Shown piece by piece: positions 50,020-59,082 of a DNA stretch of 64,000 nucleotides (its first letter is position 1; the number at the start of each line of letters is the position of its first letter). The stretch covers positions 124,001 through 188,000 of the forward strand of contig CBDFNK010000019.1 in NCBI GenBank assembly GCA_965250205.1, in the 5' to 3' direction. The translations under genes were made by a program, and so were the position numbers. The notes beneath the pieces were generated by a model. The model made no database searches and was not told where the DNA came from. It was given only the letters and a program-made list of their open reading frames with translations. This stretch comes from JAHZKN01 sp965250205 (GTDB lineage Bacteria; Pseudomonadota; Alphaproteobacteria; Rhizobiales; Hyphomicrobiaceae).

Positions 50020-50291
50020 ATGCGCGGGTTTCGTCATCAACCATTGCAGCGAATGAAGGGGCTCCGGGACCGGGTTTGCCGTTGATTAATTCGACACATT
50101 CCGTTTTAAAGACACGTCTGAGAGGGTGCATGGGTCATCTAGGCCTTGGGTTGGAGCGCTGAGCTAGGTTATACCGGGGGTATCAAGGTCGGAATATTGG
50201 ACCTGCAGGCTTGGGTCGGTGAAACGTGAGACAACCCCAAAAGAAGATCGCAGTACAGGTGCTGCGTTGGAAGAGTGAAAGATAAGAGCCT

Positions 50292-50822
50292 TTGAGTATC
50301 CCAAATCTGATTACCCTCGGCCGGGTTATCCTTGTTCCGGTCATCTTCTGGCTCCTGATCTCCAAACAAACCGGTGCCGCCTGCGTGGTTTTTTTGGTGG
50401 CCGGTATTTCCGACGGAATTGATGGTTTTCTGGCCAAGCGCTTTGGCTGGCAAACGGAGCTTGGGGCCTATCTTGACCCTTTGGCCGATAAACTTTTGTT
50501 GGTGAGCATTTATGTTGCGCTGGGAGTTCTGGGGGAAATTCCGTCTTGGTTGGCGATTGGCGTTGCCTCGCGTGATATTCTCATTGTTGCCGGCGTGGTT
50601 TTGGCTTGGCTCCTCAATCATCCCGTCACAATCAATCCATTGTGGGTGAGTAAGGCAAACACCGTGGCGCAGATTTTGTTAGCCGGTGTTGTTTTGGCCG
50701 ACCTTGGCTTTAATCTTGGACTTGAAAATTTGCGGTGGGTGTTGATTTGGGTGACCGCAGTTTTGACGGCTCTATCGTTGGCAGCTTACCTGCGCCAATG
50801 GGTACGACACATGTCTGGCTGA
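50292..50822 (+). CDS. CDP-alcohol phosphatidyltransferase family protein
   Basis: This 176-residue membrane enzyme transfers a phosphatidyl group from CDP-diacylglycerol to an alcohol. The signature D-x2-DG-x2-A-(R/K)-x8-G-x3-D-x3-D is complete ('DGIDGFLAKRF...ELGAYLDPLADK'), with Lys in place of the usual Arg. Five or so membrane helices follow. The start is TTG 50292 ('MSIPNLITLGR'), which is where the family begins; no ATG is available. The alcohol is unknown; glycerol-3-phosphate (PgsA-like) is most likely. Confidence 0.88.
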   Translation: MSIPNLITLGRVILVPVIFWLLISKQTGAACVVFLVAGISDGIDGFLAKRFGWQTELGAYLDPLADKLLLVSIYVALGVLGEIPSWLAIGVASRDILIVAGVVLAWLLNHPVTINPLWVSKANTVAQILLAGVVLADLGFNLGLENLRWVLIWVTAVLTALSLAAYLRQWVRHMSG

Positions 50823-50938
50823 AGACATGAAACAGGTGAGGCTGTGTCTCTGGAGAATGACCCCTGGGTGCGTGCACTGCGTTGCTTCTACGGGCCCTAA
50901 ATAAAGTTGTCCCTGGACCAAAATGCGTAGGAGTGGTG

Positions 50939-52033
50939 ATGCACGTTGAACGACATATCTGGTTCTGGCTGGCAGCGTTTGTGCTGCTGATCCTTGGCAT
51001 CGCCCTCATCAAAGAAATTCTATTGCCGTTTGTTGTTGGCATTGTGCTGGCCTATTTTCTCAATCCTGTTGCAGACCGGCTTTCGGGGTTGGGATTGAAC
51101 CGGGCGCTCTCGTCAGCATTGATCGTTGGTGTAGTGGCCGCTTTGGTCGCCACGGCGCTTTATCTTCTTGCCCCAATATTATTCGCCCAAGCACAACAAT
51201 TGGCGACGGCGCTGCCCGGCGAAGTCACGCGCCTGACAGAACTGTTTGAAAACTGGGCGCGAGAACGCCTCGGTGATCGCTATCCGGATGTGCAGCAAGG
51301 ATTGGTGCAGTCCTCTCAGTCTATGGCTGAAAACGTGAGTGGCATCGTTAAATGGTTGGCCGCGTCACTATGGGATCGATCGTTAGCCATTTTCAATTTC
51401 ATCACCTTGTTATTGGTGACGCCGGTGGTGATGTTCTACCTGCTGGTGGATTGGCATCCGATGATGAAGAAGTTGGATGGATGGTTGCCGCGTGATCAAG
51501 CTGATATTATTCGAGCCCTAGCAAGCGACGTGAATGATGCCGTTGCGGCATTCATTCGGGGGCAAGGTGCTGTTTGTCTTATTCTGGGAACGTTTTATGC
51601 CCTGGCGTTGTCGTTGCTGGGTCTCAACTATGGCTTGCTGGTTGGTGTCATGACCGGTGTGTTGACCTTCATCCCGTTTGTCGGATGGGCAACAGGCCTG
51701 ATTACGGCGACGACATTGGCGATCATTCAATATTGGCCAGAGGGTTTGCCGATTGCGCTCGTGGTCGGTGTGTTTGGTCTTGGCCAAGCGCTTGATGCAG
51801 CGTTTCTTTCGCCCAAGATCGTCGGGTCAAAGGTTGGTCTTCATCCCGTATGGCTGATTTTTTCGCTGTTTGTGTTCAGTTATCTTTTTGGGCTTGTCGG
51901 TACGTTGGTCGCAGTTCCGCTTGCAGCTGCGCTTGGCGTCGTTGTGCGTTTTCTTATCAAGCTCTACCTAGGAAGCTCATTCTATCACGGGGCAAAGCAG
52001 GTCGAAGGCAAAAAAGGTCAGCGCGCATTATGA
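50939..52033 (+). CDS. AI-2E family transporter (PerM-like)
   Basis: The 364-residue membrane protein begins 'HVERHIWFWLAAFVLLILGIALIKEILLPFVVGIVLAYFLNPV', the AI-2E/PerM family opening, then has seven or eight membrane helices with a large amphipathic central segment. 'LVGVMTGVLTFIPFVGWATG' and 'GSKVGLHPVWLIFSLFVFSYLFGLVGTLVAVPLAA' are diagnostic. ATG 50939 has GGAG seven bases upstream; an upstream TTG extends the frame but is not needed. The stop overlaps hdaA by 4 bp. The substrate is unproven for most members. Confidence 0.9.
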   Translation: MHVERHIWFWLAAFVLLILGIALIKEILLPFVVGIVLAYFLNPVADRLSGLGLNRALSSALIVGVVAALVATALYLLAPILFAQAQQLATALPGEVTRLTELFENWARERLGDRYPDVQQGLVQSSQSMAENVSGIVKWLAASLWDRSLAIFNFITLLLVTPVVMFYLLVDWHPMMKKLDGWLPRDQADIIRALASDVNDAVAAFIRGQGAVCLILGTFYALALSLLGLNYGLLVGVMTGVLTFIPFVGWATGLITATTLAIIQYWPEGLPIALVVGVFGLGQALDAAFLSPKIVGSKVGLHPVWLIFSLFVFSYLFGLVGTLVAVPLAAALGVVVRFLIKLYLGSSFYHGAKQVEGKKGQRAL

Positions 52034-52749
52034 CCGACAATCGTGAGATGCCTGCCACGCCAAATCGCGATGGGCCGAGCCAATTGGTGCTTAATCTGCC
52101 TCATCGCGAAGCTTTGGGGGCTGAGGATTTTTTTGTCAGTCAATCCAACGCAAGTGCTGTTGATTTGATTGATGCCTGGCCAAACTGGCCGCATTCAGCT
52201 GCAGTTGTGGTTGGTCCGCACGGATGCGGAAAAAGCCATCTGGCACATGTCTGGCAGTTGCGTTCTGGTGCGCAGGTACTCAAAGCCAGCGGAGTCATTG
52301 AGGCAAACATTCCAACACTTGAAGAGCGCCAGGCGGTGGTCGTGGAAGATATTGACCTTGGGCTTGGCGATGAACGTGCGCTGTTTCACATTTTAAATCT
52401 CGCCCGCGAAACGCAGTTCTCTGTGCTCGTAACGGCCCGTCGCCCACCTGGTGAGCTGAAAATTACATTGCCGGATTTGCGTTCCAGACTGCGCGCTTTG
52501 CCAGTGGTGTTGATCGCGATGCCGGACCAGTCCCTATTGAAGGCTGTATTGGTTAAGCTATTTGGTGATCGCCAACTCGCGATTGAGCCGCACATCATTA
52601 ACTATTTGTCGACTCGCATGGAGCGTTCTCTGGAGGCTGCAAACCAACTCGTGCAGGCTGTTGATGACCTCGCGTTGGCAAAAAAGAGCCCGATTACACG
52701 GGGCTTGGCGGCACAGGCGTTGGCAAGATTTGGGTTTGATGAAGAGTGA
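52030..52749 (+). CDS. hdaA: HdaA, regulatory inactivator of DnaA
   Basis: This DnaA-related AAA+ protein, with the loaded DNA clamp, stimulates ATP hydrolysis by DnaA after initiation. The 240-residue protein starts with a clamp-binding motif 'QLVLNLPH' (QxxLxLP type) at about residue 18. A Walker A-like 'VGPHGCGKSHLAHVW', a 'VVVEDIDLGLGDERALFHILNLA' Walker B region and a C-terminal 'STRMERSLEAANQLVQAVDDLAL' helix of the DnaA-like type follow. It overlaps the AI-2E gene stop (ATGA). Same order (pgsA-like, AI-2E, hdaA, ppk) is common in alphaproteobacteria. Confidence 0.9.
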   Translation: MTDNREMPATPNRDGPSQLVLNLPHREALGAEDFFVSQSNASAVDLIDAWPNWPHSAAVVVGPHGCGKSHLAHVWQLRSGAQVLKASGVIEANIPTLEERQAVVVEDIDLGLGDERALFHILNLARETQFSVLVTARRPPGELKITLPDLRSRLRALPVVLIAMPDQSLLKAVLVKLFGDRQLAIEPHIINYLSTRMERSLEAANQLVQAVDDLALAKKSPITRGLAAQALARFGFDEE

Positions 52750-52870
52750 GCGTGAAAGCGGCTCTGTTAGCCTTGTTTTGATCAATTGCGCGGTACAATC
52801 GGATGATTGTCATGCTACTGAGACGAAACTGTCATTTATGCTGAGTTGGCAGGTGGCTTCGGAGTGAAAA

Positions 52871-55102
52871 ATGAGTGTTGCAAAGAGTAAGGCGCGAGCA
52901 ACGAAAACAGCGGTGGTCAAGGGTGCTTCGGCCCCTCGGACCAAGGCCACGACGACCAAAAACCCGGCGGCCAAGGGTGATGATGAGCCACGCTATTACA
53001 ACCGTGAGCTCTCTTGGTTGCAATTTAACCGTCGCGTTCTCGAAGAATCGATGAATGAAAAGCAGCCGCTGCTTGAGCGCGTACGCTTTTTATCAATTTC
53101 AGCGTCGAACCTTGATGAATTTTATATGGTGCGTGTGGCGGGCATTCACGGTCAGGTAAGCGCTGGCGTGACGACGCTTACCCAGGATGGGTTGACGCCT
53201 GCCCAGCAGCTTGCAGAGATCAATAAATTTGCCACCAAGTTGGTGGCAGACAAACAGACCTCGTGGCGCCTATTGCGCAAGTTGCTGCACAAAGATGGTA
53301 TTGAGATTGTCGAGCCTGGGAATCTTACAAAGGCCGAAAAAACGTGGTTGGAAACTCATTTTAACAATGAAATTTTCCCGATTCTGACGCCAATCGCAAT
53401 TGATCCCGCCCACCCGTTCCCGTTCATTCCCAATAAAGGGCTGACGGTTGCTGTTGCGATGCATCGTCCGAGCGACGACAAGAGTATGAACGGCTTGATT
53501 CCAATACCGCTGCACCTCAAACGGTTTATTCGTTTGCCGCAAGCCAAAGGCGATACGGAACGGCAATGCTTTATTCGTCTAGAGCAGTTGATTGGGATGT
53601 TTGCATCCAAATTGTTTGCGGGCTTTGAGAACCAAAGCCAAGGTGCGTTTCGCGTACTTCGTGACAGCGATATCGAGATTCAAGAAGAAGCTGAAGATTT
53701 GGTGTTGTCGTTTGAAACTTTGCTCAAGCGGCGGCGTCGTGGCGATGTCATTCGTCTCGAAATTGAAGTGTCGATGCCACGAGATCTGCAAGCCTTTGTT
53801 ATCAAAGAACTTGAGGCGAGCGGCAACGATGTCTCTGTCAAGGACGGCCTTTTAGCGGTAGCAGACGTATCGCAGCTGATTATTCCTGAGCGTTCTGATT
53901 TGGCATTCAAGCCCTACAATCCGCGCTTTCCAGAACGCATTCGAGAATTTAATGGTGATTGCTTCGCGGCAATCCGCGCCAAGGATATTATCGTCCATCA
54001 CCCTTACGAAAGTTTCGACGTGGTACTGCAGTATTTGCGTCAGGCGGTGGCTGATCCTAACGTGCTTGCCATCAAGTGGACGCTCTATAGAACCTCTAAT
54101 GACTCACCAATTGTCGAAGCGTTGAAAGAAGCCGTGGAAGCAGGAAAATCTGTAACCGCAGTGGTGGAGCTTAAGGCGCGGTTTGATGAGGCGGCGAACA
54201 TTCGCTGGGCGCGGGATCTGGAAAGTGCCGGTGTTCATGTGGTTTACGGCTTTATCGAATTGAAGACGCACGCCAAGCTTGGTCTGGTTGTGCGCAGAGA
54301 AGGTGGTGATCTTGCAACCTACTGTCACATCGGTACTGGCAACTATCATCCACAAACGGCGCGCATCTATACTGATCTTTCGTTGTTCACCAAAGACCCT
54401 GCGATTGGCCGCGACGTAACCCGCATTCTGAATTTTGTCACGGGCTATGGAGAGCCAGGCGAGCTGGAAGCAATGGCGGCAAGCCCGGTCGGGATCCGTC
54501 GGCGCATCGTGCAGCATATTGAAGAAGAGATCGCCTTTGTAAGGGCGGGAAAACCCGCGGCCATTTGGATGAAGATGAATGCACTCGTCGATGGCGAGAT
54601 TATTGACAAGCTTTATGAAGCATCCGGTGCTGGTGTAGAGATTGATTTGGTGGTGCGCGGCGTTTGCTGTCTCAAGCCTGGCATTGCAGGAATGTCAGAA
54701 AATATTCGCGTGAAGAGCATCATTGGCCGCTTCTTGGAGCACGCCAGAATCTACTGTTTCGGCCGTGGCTATGGCCTGCCCTCACCTGAGGCTGCAGTTT
54801 ATATTTCCTCAGCAGATCTAATGCCGCGCAATCTCAATCGCCGTGTTGAGGCAATGACGCTGCTCACCAATAATACTGTTCACGAGCAGGTCCTGAATCA
54901 GATTATGGTAGCTAATCTGTTGGACAACCAGCAAAGTTGGAAGTTAAACGCAGACGGAGCGTCGACGCGAATAGTGCCAGGGGCTAAACAAGAACCGTTC
55001 GATGCGCATAAGTATTTCATGACTAGGCCGTCATTGTCCGGACGTGGTCAAGCATTGAAAGAGGACTTCCCGGCGCGCTTTTCGCCTAGATCTAAAGGCT
55101 AA
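52871..55102 (+). CDS. ppk1: Polyphosphate kinase 1
   Basis: This enzyme makes inorganic polyphosphate from ATP. The 743-residue protein has a Lys/Ala-rich leader of about 35 residues, then 'RYYNRELSWLQFNRRVLEES' (N-domain), 'SISASNLDEFYMVRVAG', the phospho-histidine region 'FIELKTHAKLGLVVRREGG' and 'YCHIGTGNYHPQTARIYTDLSLF', all from the PPK1 family. The length is close to usual (about 700). It is followed 15 bases later by ppx, so both probably share a transcript. Confidence 0.96.
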   Translation: MSVAKSKARATKTAVVKGASAPRTKATTTKNPAAKGDDEPRYYNRELSWLQFNRRVLEESMNEKQPLLERVRFLSISASNLDEFYMVRVAGIHGQVSAGVTTLTQDGLTPAQQLAEINKFATKLVADKQTSWRLLRKLLHKDGIEIVEPGNLTKAEKTWLETHFNNEIFPILTPIAIDPAHPFPFIPNKGLTVAVAMHRPSDDKSMNGLIPIPLHLKRFIRLPQAKGDTERQCFIRLEQLIGMFASKLFAGFENQSQGAFRVLRDSDIEIQEEAEDLVLSFETLLKRRRRGDVIRLEIEVSMPRDLQAFVIKELEASGNDVSVKDGLLAVADVSQLIIPERSDLAFKPYNPRFPERIREFNGDCFAAIRAKDIIVHHPYESFDVVLQYLRQAVADPNVLAIKWTLYRTSNDSPIVEALKEAVEAGKSVTAVVELKARFDEAANIRWARDLESAGVHVVYGFIELKTHAKLGLVVRREGGDLATYCHIGTGNYHPQTARIYTDLSLFTKDPAIGRDVTRILNFVTGYGEPGELEAMAASPVGIRRRIVQHIEEEIAFVRAGKPAAIWMKMNALVDGEIIDKLYEASGAGVEIDLVVRGVCCLKPGIAGMSENIRVKSIIGRFLEHARIYCFGRGYGLPSPEAAVYISSADLMPRNLNRRVEAMTLLTNNTVHEQVLNQIMVANLLDNQQSWKLNADGASTRIVPGAKQEPFDAHKYFMTRPSLSGRGQALKEDFPARFSPRSKG

Positions 55103-55117
55103 TGTGGGGTTTGTTTA

Positions 55118-56656
55118 TTGGCAGGCGTATTCGAAATGTTTCGTGAGCGCCATCTGGCTGAGAAATTTGAACCGCTGGGTGTCATCGACATTGGTTCAAA
55201 CTCGGTCCGGTTGGTGATTTATGAAGGCACCGTGCGCGCGGCGGCGCCACTGTTCAACGAAAAAGTGTTGTGCGGGCTCGGCAAGCAAGTGGCGAGTACT
55301 GGTAAGCTCGGCGATGAAGCAATTGCTCAGGCGCTGGCTGCATTGGTTCGATTTCGTTCCATTTCGCACGTTCTTGGCACCAAGGTCTTTCGCGCACTTG
55401 CAACGGCTGCTGTGCGGGACGCCGAAGATGGCGCGGACTTTATAAAACGTTGCGAAGAGGTTTGCGGTACCAAAATTGAAATTTTGTCCGGCGCCAAAGA
55501 GGCCGAGCTTGTCGCTCATGGCATACGCATGGGTTTTTGTAACCCGTCAGGGATTGCTGGCGACCTGGGTGGTGGCAGTCTTGAATTGATTGATGTCTCG
55601 GGCGACCAACTCCTCAATTCCGTGACAACGCCGCTTGGCGGGCTGCGCATGATTGATGCTACGGGCGACAGTGTGGATAAAGCTGGCAATCTGATTGATG
55701 CGGAACTTGATAAGATTGACTGGCTCAGGTCAGGCAAAGATCGGCCATTCTATGCCGTTGGGGGTACATGGCGGGCGATAGCAAAGGTGCACATGGAGGC
55801 GACGGGTTATCCGCTGCGTGTGATGCAAGGTTATTCCATCCCGACTCAGGATGCGATTGCGTTCTGCACGTCAATCCGAAAGTCAAAAAAGATCTCTACA
55901 ATTACTGGTATGCAGGCGGCCAGTCGCGCTCGTCGTGAGGTGCTACCGTTTGGTGCTTACGCGCTTGAGAGATTACTCAAACGAATCTCGCCTTCTGAAG
56001 TGGTAATGTCCGTCTTTGGTATTCGTGAGGGCACTCTCTATGACTTACTGCCACGTTACGAACAGAACAAAGACCCACTATTGCGCTTCTGTGAAGGGTA
56101 TGCCCAATTGCGCTCCAGGTCGTTCGATCATGCCAAGGAGTTGTGTGCCTGGACAGACCCATTGTTTGCTGCTGAGTATTTGGTTGAGACGGACGAAGAG
56201 CGACGTCTGCGCCATGCGGCCTGTTTGATTTCTGATATTGGATGGCGGGCTCATTCCGACTATCGCGGAGAACAGAGCCTCAACTCTATCGCTCACTCCG
56301 GCATGTCAGGGATTGACCATGCAGGGCGCATTTTCTTGGCGCTTTCGGTTTACTATCGCCACGTGGGTTCCTCGCCGCGTGATGGGGATCCGATGGCGCA
56401 ACGGTTGAAATTAGAGATCACCAAGCGTTGGGATCGCCGGGCACGCATTGTGGGCGCTGCTATCCGCTGTGCGCATATGTTGTCGATTGGTATGCCGGGC
56501 GTGATTGATGTGACACGCTTGGTGTATGAGGAAGAAGACCGCCTTATTCTAAAGTTACCCAAGGTGTATGCCGGGCTTGACGGTGACCGATTGCGCCATC
56601 GTCTTGATACCTTGGCGGAACTCGTCAACTGCCAGGCTGACGTGAATATTGTATAA
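55118..56656 (+). CDS. ppx: Exopolyphosphatase (Ppx/GppA family)
   Basis: This enzyme hydrolyses polyphosphate or pppGpp. The 512-residue protein has the ASKHA-type ATPase motifs 'GVIDIGSNSVRLVIYEG' and 'GIAGDLGGGSLELIDV', with the acidic residues that bind metal and phosphate. C-terminal HD-like segments ('LSVYYRHVG') follow. Starts: TTG 55118, or ATG 55136 ('MFRERHLAEKFEPLG'); ATG gives a short leader and may be right. It immediately follows ppk1, so polyphosphate synthesis and breakdown are co-encoded. Confidence 0.93.
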   Translation: MAGVFEMFRERHLAEKFEPLGVIDIGSNSVRLVIYEGTVRAAAPLFNEKVLCGLGKQVASTGKLGDEAIAQALAALVRFRSISHVLGTKVFRALATAAVRDAEDGADFIKRCEEVCGTKIEILSGAKEAELVAHGIRMGFCNPSGIAGDLGGGSLELIDVSGDQLLNSVTTPLGGLRMIDATGDSVDKAGNLIDAELDKIDWLRSGKDRPFYAVGGTWRAIAKVHMEATGYPLRVMQGYSIPTQDAIAFCTSIRKSKKISTITGMQAASRARREVLPFGAYALERLLKRISPSEVVMSVFGIREGTLYDLLPRYEQNKDPLLRFCEGYAQLRSRSFDHAKELCAWTDPLFAAEYLVETDEERRLRHAACLISDIGWRAHSDYRGEQSLNSIAHSGMSGIDHAGRIFLALSVYYRHVGSSPRDGDPMAQRLKLEITKRWDRRARIVGAAIRCAHMLSIGMPGVIDVTRLVYEEEDRLILKLPKVYAGLDGDRLRHRLDTLAELVNCQADVNIV

Positions 56657-56723
56657 GATCGTTGCCTGATACCTTCTACGATGAATGCCTTATCAACAGC
56701 TCTAGGGATGAAACAACACGATT

Positions 56724-57608
56724 ATGGCCGACGACCCCTACGCTATTCTCGGTGTTGAAAAAGGTGCGTCTAACGATACCGTGCGCCGCGCCTATCTTAA
56801 GCTAGTCAAAGAACTGCACCCCGACGTCAATCCGTCACCAGAAGCCGAAGCGCGCTTTAAAACTATTTCTGCTGCGTATGATCTTGTGGGCGATCCAGAA
56901 AAACGCGCGCGATTTGATCGCGGTGAGATCAACGCAGATGGTGAACCAATACGCCCAAGATGGGCGGGTGGTCGCGGTGGCGGGCCGCATAGTGGGCATC
57001 CCTTTGGCGATTTCTTTTCCGATACGTTTGCGGGTGCTGGCGGTCCAGGTGGTTTTGCAGATGCGCGTGGCTTTCAGCGCCGCGGCCGCGATTTACGCTA
57101 TAATTTAGAAGTGTCTTTTCTTGAATCTGCGCTGGGTGCCAAAAAGCGGGTTACGCTGCCGGAGGGTGGGGCATTAGAGTTGACCGTGCCAGCTGGCGTG
57201 CGGGAGGGCCAGGTGTTGCGCCTCAAGGGTAAGGGCGCGCCCGGGTTTTCAAACGGCGCATCTGGGGATGCGTTGGTCGAGATCAAGGTCGCCCGTCATC
57301 CGCAATTTACGCGCAAGAAAGATGACGTGTTTTTAGACGTACCGATTACGCTGGATGAAGCTGTGCTAGGGGCGAAAATAGCCGTGCAAACTTTGACCGG
57401 GCGGGTGCAGTTGCAAGTGCCCAAGGGTACCAGCTCTGGCAAGACCTTTCGACTTCGAGGCAAAGGCATCAAGCCCACAACGGGCACCACGGCGGGCGAT
57501 CAACTGGTCACAGTACGGATCGAGATGCCCGAGACAATTGATGAGGAGTTGCAGGAATTCTTCAGACAGTGGCGCGCAAAAAATGGTTATGATGTTGCTC
57601 GCAAATAG
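56724..57608 (+). CDS. DnaJ-type co-chaperone (CbpA-like, J plus C-terminal domains)
   Basis: The 294-residue protein has an N-terminal J-domain with HPD ('VKELHPDVNP', about residues 30-39), a Gly-rich linker (about 80-120) and the DnaJ C-terminal substrate-binding domain ('LTVPAGVREGQVLRLKGKGAPG', 'VPKGTSSGKTFRLRGKGIKP'). The zinc-finger of classical DnaJ is absent, so it is CbpA/DjlA-like rather than DnaJ itself. It should stimulate DnaK ATPase. It converges on rnd after 21 bp. Confidence 0.9.
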   Translation: MADDPYAILGVEKGASNDTVRRAYLKLVKELHPDVNPSPEAEARFKTISAAYDLVGDPEKRARFDRGEINADGEPIRPRWAGGRGGGPHSGHPFGDFFSDTFAGAGGPGGFADARGFQRRGRDLRYNLEVSFLESALGAKKRVTLPEGGALELTVPAGVREGQVLRLKGKGAPGFSNGASGDALVEIKVARHPQFTRKKDDVFLDVPITLDEAVLGAKIAVQTLTGRVQLQVPKGTSSGKTFRLRGKGIKPTTGTTAGDQLVTVRIEMPETIDEELQEFFRQWRAKNGYDVARK

Positions 57609-57629
57609 AGCCAACGGCTATCTGAGCCA

Positions 57630-58817
57630 CTAAGACGTGTCAGCTTTACTCTTGGCTTTCGCATTAGCTAGTATTTCCAGGGCGATCACTTCGCCGTCGT
57701 TGAGCGCCAACGCCAATTCTCCGCGACGAAGTTTGAGCGCATACTGGCCAAACAACTTGTGACGCCATCCTGTCAGGGCAGCAATACCATCATCGCGCCC
57801 TGATGCGATGTTTTCCAGATCTTGGCTGTTGGCGACCAATTTCGTTGCTACGCGATTTCGCGCTGCACAGGATTTCAAGAGTACCTTGAGTAATTCCAAA
57901 ATGGCCTGTGTCTCGGCCGTTGGAGGTTTTCCCCGTGGCAAAGGCGGCAACGTTGCAGGATCTCGCTGTTTTGCCCGTTTCAGGCTGGCCAGGATATCGC
58001 GACCCCGGCTCGAGCGTGCGATACCGTCATGCACGCTGCGGAGCTTGCTTAGCTCTTCAACGGTGGCTGGTGCCTGATTAGCGATGTCGTAAAGCGCATC
58101 ATCCTTTACCAATCGACCGCGCGGCACATTTTGTTTTTGAGCCGCCTCTTCCCGCCATGCTGCAAGCTCAATAAGATTAGCAAGCGCTTTGCGATCTTTT
58201 ACACGCATCTTCAAACGCTGCCAGGCGTCGGCCGGTTCTGTGATGTAGGTTGCAACGTTTGATAGCGTTGCCATTTCTTCGGCCAACCAGTCAGCGCGAC
58301 CGACCTCGTCGATCTCAGCCTTTAACGCCAGATAGACATCGCGCAAATAGGTGACGTCACCAATCGCATAGGTCAGCTGCTTTTTCGTCAGCGGGCGCTG
58401 GGACCAGTCTGTAAAGCGGCTCGATTTGTCGAGAGTTTCGTCACTGATTTTCTTGACCAGATTTACGTAGCTGATGCTTTCACCAAAACCACAGACCATG
58501 GCGGCAATCTGGGTATCAAATAGAGGCGTTGGGACGTTGCCAGATTTTTCAACGAAGATTTCAATGTCCTGGCGGGCGGCGTGGAACACCTTGATCACAG
58601 ACGGGTCAGCCATCAGATCGAAGAACGGGGCGAGATCAAGCCCATTACTCAACGGATCGATGATCAGTTCATGATCGACGTTGGCGATCTGGATCAGGCA
58701 TAGCTCCGGCCAATAGGTTGTCTCGCGCAGGAACTCGGTATCGACGGTGACGAAGTCACCGCCCGCGAGATTCTGGCAGGCCTGTTTTAAGTCTTGGGTT
58801 TCGGTAATTACGCGCAT
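57630..58817 (-). CDS. rnd: Ribonuclease D
   Basis: A 3'-to-5' exonuclease that trims tRNA precursors. The DEDD motif 1 'DFVTVDTEFLRETTYWPELCLIQIA' appears near residue 25, followed by 'KVFHAARQDIEIF' (motif 2 Asp) and 'LTYAIGDVTYLRDVYLAL' (motif 3). HRDC domain 'AWREEAAQKQNVPRGRLVKDDALYDIA' is at about 215-245. I chose ATG 58817, since the 4 extra residues from 58829 are not conserved. It converges with the DnaJ-type gene and is divergent from aspS. Confidence 0.94.
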   Translation of the reverse strand: MRVITETQDLKQACQNLAGGDFVTVDTEFLRETTYWPELCLIQIANVDHELIIDPLSNGLDLAPFFDLMADPSVIKVFHAARQDIEIFVEKSGNVPTPLFDTQIAAMVCGFGESISYVNLVKKISDETLDKSSRFTDWSQRPLTKKQLTYAIGDVTYLRDVYLALKAEIDEVGRADWLAEEMATLSNVATYITEPADAWQRLKMRVKDRKALANLIELAAWREEAAQKQNVPRGRLVKDDALYDIANQAPATVEELSKLRSVHDGIARSSRGRDILASLKRAKQRDPATLPPLPRGKPPTAETQAILELLKVLLKSCAARNRVATKLVANSQDLENIASGRDDGIAALTGWRHKLFGQYALKLRRGELALALNDGEVIALEILANAKAKSKADTS

Positions 58818-59082
58818 GGATTGGCGCATATAACCTATTGTGCGTGGGTTGTCGCCTCAGATCCTTAGCCCACGACAAATAGTATCAGAAATTTGAATTC
58901 CTCTCGGAGGTGAGCTGCCTGCTGCCGGGGGTGCCCGCCGCCTCTTGTTGATACCCTCCAGGTGCCGCCAGCCTGACTTGACATTCGCCAGCCCGCATGC
59001 GCTTTTCCGGCCGATATCGCTTCATTCCCTCGTGCAATTGAGATCTCTGAGCAAGGCGTCACCGGCGCTGAAGGCAACACAT